NCBI RefSeq assembly: GCF_024586455.1
Contig: NC_065921.1
Span: 3,596,001 to 3,660,000, forward strand
Origin: Bactrocera neohumeralis
Lineage: Eukaryota > Arthropoda > Insecta > Diptera > Tephritidae
Reading direction: 5' to 3'
Length of the DNA stretch: 64,000 nt
The position numbers were made by a program, and so were the translations under genes. This document shows positions 60,477 to 64,000 of the stretch, in pieces (the stretch's first letter is position 1; the number at the start of each line of letters is the position of its first letter). Below the pieces are notes generated by a model. It was not told the DNA's origin and did no database searches. It saw only the letters and a program-made list of their open reading frames with translations.

Positions 60477-63016
60477 GTAAGAAATTGGTTATTATTAAGT
60501 GCTTGTACACAAAGTTGATTAAATAGTCATTGTGTATACCATATTACTACATTAATTAATATAAATTGTACGCAAGACGAGCGTACGTCTTCATTTTTTA
60601 TCTTTTCGTTCGTCTTGTTTAGCATAACTAACGGTATAATGACTGGGAGTACGCCACATATTTCATTTATTATCTAAACTATATTAAAATATTTGCTCAA
60701 CGATACAATTAATCACTTGCCGCGCAGCGAACCACGACAAAAACTAGTCGAACAAAAGGCCACATCAGCCTGCTCAGCAATAATTAGTGCGACCGCCTCC
60801 TTGCGCCGCCATTAGACCCCTGCAAGCGTGTTTAAACAAAAGCGGGTTACGTGCGGTTAGCTGCGCTCTGCTCAGTCACAGCTGTACACGGCACCGCGCG
60901 CAGCCCCACTGCCTAGAGCGCGTGTCTAGGCCGCACTCTAATGACCATAATTATAAGTTATTTCCGCGCTAGTCATTCCGACAGTTGATTATCGCAAATT
61001 AATTTCATTAATCAAATTAAAATGAGTTGGGGAAAAATTGAAAAGAAAAGCAACAACTCATCAGCGTGCGACAAACATGGCAGCAGGAGTCCGAGCCTCG
61101 GCTACGTTGCCATTAAACTTGGGGTGAAAGCTAATTTCTAGCTTCGTTCTGCTGCTGCTGTTGCTGAGTGGAATCAGTTGCATTGATTGCTGTTTTGTAT
61201 ATTTGTTTACCTCGTTATAAATAGCTCAAGTAATTACATACTCGTATACATTTTAATTTTTCCAGACAATTCAATTAGCTAAAGATCGGATAAGACATTT
61301 TATAATTAATAGACAAAGAACCTCCCTGCCAACCTACGCAGGTAACTTACTTCAAGGAGCACATTTATAATCATTCTGAGATTTGAAAGTGTGTAAAGTG
61401 AAGCGGAAAAATTAATTATGATGAGCAAATGATATGCTCGCGATGTCATGTACGTGCTCTCCTCCTGCCGCTCAGTGGTTGATTGTTTATAAATGACTAT
61501 CGCCCTCCCACCGTTGCTTTCTACTGATTACTGCCAGGAAGGCTAGCGAAGGCTCGAGCGAAATATATATACCCTCCAAGTATATTGTTTTTAAAAAATA
61601 GAGCCTTGAACCTTGTAGAGTGAGGTACACGTCCAACGAAGTATGCTTGAATTACAATAAACTTTCACTTCAGGAGAAAACCTTTCTAACAAACAAGCCC
61701 TCCAGACTTGATCATGTTTTTCTACATTGGCATCTGAGAAACCATTACATCTTAGAAACAGTTGATATCAAAAAACCCATTACATTTTAGAGACGGTACT
61801 CAAGAGCCTGCTTTCTTTGCAAATATGTTTCCAGTAAGCTTCGGTGTTTAAAAGTTGAACTTCTAAGAAACCATCGAGCAGCTAAACACAAATGTCCTAA
61901 CGATGAGGGGTATTCACTCAGCGTCACCAGTCAACTGTGGAGATGCATCTCGCTAGAAACCGCTTTACTATTTATTTGCATGCAAACAAGTTTACTTTGC
62001 TTTCCATTATTAACAAGTTCTTCGTTTTGTGTTTCATTCGTCAACTCAGGCTCGTTTGTAAACTCGTTTAATTTGAAGGCCAACGGACGGACGTCAGCTG
62101 AGTAATGTTCTCCTTGAGTCACTCCATTGCCCGGTAGCCGGCTGTTCGGTGGCCGGTGGCCGGTAGCCGCTGGTCGCTGGCTTACTTTGATTGCATTCGG
62201 ATTAAGAAAAAGTGATGTAGAAATGTAAATTATCGCCGCCACGTCATGGTGCTGTGCTCGGCGCGCTCCTCTCGCTTGCAGCGGCAAGAGCGCAACCAAC
62301 TACTCAATCAAATGCAGCTGTTGCCGCAACCGAGCTTTTTATTTTCATTTTTCATTTCAATTTACTTGCTTGCCCCTCTCTTCACACGGCCGCTGACCAT
62401 TTGCATGACGAGTAGTTGTAAATTGAATTTGATGTTGGCACCGCCGCGCAAAAGGTTGCACAAAATGATTTATGATTACGTAAGCAACCGAGGTCACTCG
62501 TAGTTGATAATTTAACAAGAAGTTTATTAGATTTTATCAAACAGCGAAGAATGGTATTTCGCAAAAACTACTCGCGCCGAGCAATATCAACTGCAACGAA
62601 ATAATATCTAAGCGATCTTGGTGCTCTGGGAGTTGTAAATAGCGTGAGTTTTTATTAAAATGGAGTAAACTGCAGTGCCATTAATAAATATGGGTAGAGT
62701 GACTATTCCAGCCAAATCCAAAGAAACGTTTTGACCAAAGTTGTTTCAGTCAATATCTCTAAATAATCTCTTTCTCAAACAGCACGAAATCAGTTAATCT
62801 TCAATTATTATTAAAGACGCATATTACACCTAACTTATTAAAATACCATTGAAAATTCAATTCAAGCGTTGCGTTTTTGACCGCAAAATTTCAGAAGACA
62901 ATACAAAAATAGCTGTGCTTCAGTTACCTTTATTTCTATTGGGTGAAATATATTGAATGAGAGTCCTGGAGTGACACTGCGTATAAGTAACTGCCAACCT
63001 CCTAAGCATAATTTCC
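60477..63016. other. non-coding, possibly intron
   Basis: No exon recognised. A small GC-rich repeat lies at 62131-62181. A 39-codon ORF at 61023 in a good ATG context has no recognisable features. Confidence 0.35.
62131..62181 (+). repeat. GC-rich short repeat (CCGGTAGCCG / TCGGTGGCCGG)
   Basis: Four to five imperfect units of GGTGGCCGGTAGCC-like sequence in a GC-richer local context. Confidence 0.7.
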
Positions 63017-63667
63017 TTAAGGGGGTATTCTGGTCTAGACGCATGAATTTTAGGCATTTTTTAAACTAAGATAAAAAAATTAAAAACATTTCTTTTATCC
63101 ATTTTTCATATATTTTTTATTGACATTTTAAAAACTATAAAAAAAATTGCAAGAAAAAAACCAGAAATTCGTCGAGATACGGGCCGGTGGAGTGGGGGCT
63201 TCAAAAAACAACGCTGCGTCCTGGTGGACGTGATTTCAACCCTTGTAGAGATCTAAAACACAAAAACCAAGAAGATTCTTCATTAGTAAGGATGTCGTTA
63301 TCGGGTTGACCATTTTCAAAAAAAAGAAAAAATAACAAAATGGCGTCGAATTAAAAAAAATTTTGTTTTGGCCCGAGTTTTTCGACCCATTCGAATTTTT
63401 AAAAAATACTTCAAATAAAAATTTTTGAAGTAATATATACCAAATTTCAAAGGAATCGGTTCAGTAGAACTTGAGATATCATGTCAACCACCTCAAAAAA
63501 AGTAGTTTCGAGAAAAACGCGTTTAAAGTCACAAAATCGGCTGTATCTCCGAAAATAAGTCGAATTTTGAAATCCTTCCAAGGTCATATTTTTGAAAGTC
63601 TAAACTTTCAAAATATGCAAAAAAAAATCGTTTTTTTCTTAAATCCTAGACCAGAATAGCCTCTTAA
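63017..63667. mobile_element. TTAA-flanked non-autonomous element (piggyBac-like)
   Basis: The 643-bp body (63021-63663) is flanked by TTAA on both sides. Left end GGGGGTATTCTGGTCTAGAC; right end (reverse complement) GAGGCTATTCTGGTCTAGGA. The interior is AT-rich with runs of A and T and no transposase. Confidence 0.75.
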
Positions 63668-64000
63668 AATAAGGCTAACTCCCACTGGCATTTTTTAAAT
63701 TTTTTGCTATAAATCATTCGAAGGAGAGGATGAGAAAATCAGAAAATTGAAAAATTGGATTGCTGCTGTAAGCCAAAAGAGGTATGTTCAAATGATCTCC
63801 CGTTTTACACTAATTTTCTTCTAAGATTTTGAACTCTTCAGCTAATGCTAAGGAGACGGTAGAGTGAACAAATGCGATATTATTATCATTTTTCACTCTT
63901 AGTTAGTACGATCCATGCGCACAACCCTTATAGTCTCTATAACTTTAATATCATAAGGATCGATGTATTTCTTACACCTGCCTGTAACTTACTTTCAAGC
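63668..64000. other. non-coding window edge
   Basis: AT-rich sequence; nothing recognised. Confidence 0.4.

Noticed and set aside
61023..61142. 39-codon ORF (MSWGKIEKK...) in good ATG context
   Set aside because: Too short and without features to separate from chance; no donor site inside.

Overview
The window is AT-rich, gene-poor insect nuclear DNA. It has spliceosomal introns with GT/AG borders, a Drosophila-type TATA plus TCAGTT promoter, many CAA/CAG and CA/GT microsatellites, and dozens of decayed Tc1/mariner and LINE fragments. The gene content points to a higher fly. The transposon mix makes a tephritid fruit fly my best guess, but that is inference and I could not test it.

Two protein-coding genes are well supported, both on the + strand. 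The first is a dpr-family immunoglobulin cell-surface gene. Four exons are present (13691-13810, 14785-14881, 16386-16483, 29542-29981). They join in frame and encode the second Ig domain and the C-terminal tail. The exons for the signal peptide and first Ig domain are not visible and probably lie before position 1. The last intron is 13 kb and packed with transposon remnants. The second is a compact two-exon gene (42740-42806, 42868-44465) for a 554-residue secreted protein rich in His, Pro, Tyr and Ser, with its own TATA promoter and poly(A) signal. I do not recognise its family.

The rest is intron or intergenic DNA with broken mobile elements. These include mariner and Tc1/mariner transposase pieces (about 7.8, 8.5, 10.7, 17.1, 20.4, 22.2, 26.3, 27.3, 28.5, 34.5, 44.7, 46.9 and 50.9 kb) and LINE fragments carrying RT, RNase H or 3' end (about 12.3, 15.6, 21.4, 25.6, 32.0, 32.6, 54.5 and 58.8 kb). 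There are two TTAA-flanked elements of piggyBac type (2.2 and 63.0 kb) and several unnamed dispersed repeat families. No transposase or reverse transcriptase looks intact.

Three places may hold parts of undetected genes: a possible leader exon ending at 46162, a possible leader ending at 58376, and a possible first coding exon at 60452-60476 beneath a TATCGATA (DRE) motif. The most unusual structure is a 12-bp minisatellite that appears to have grown inside a transposase reading frame and is present in two separate copies. I found no CRISPR, operon-like or clearly new multi-gene system, and no convincing RNA gene.
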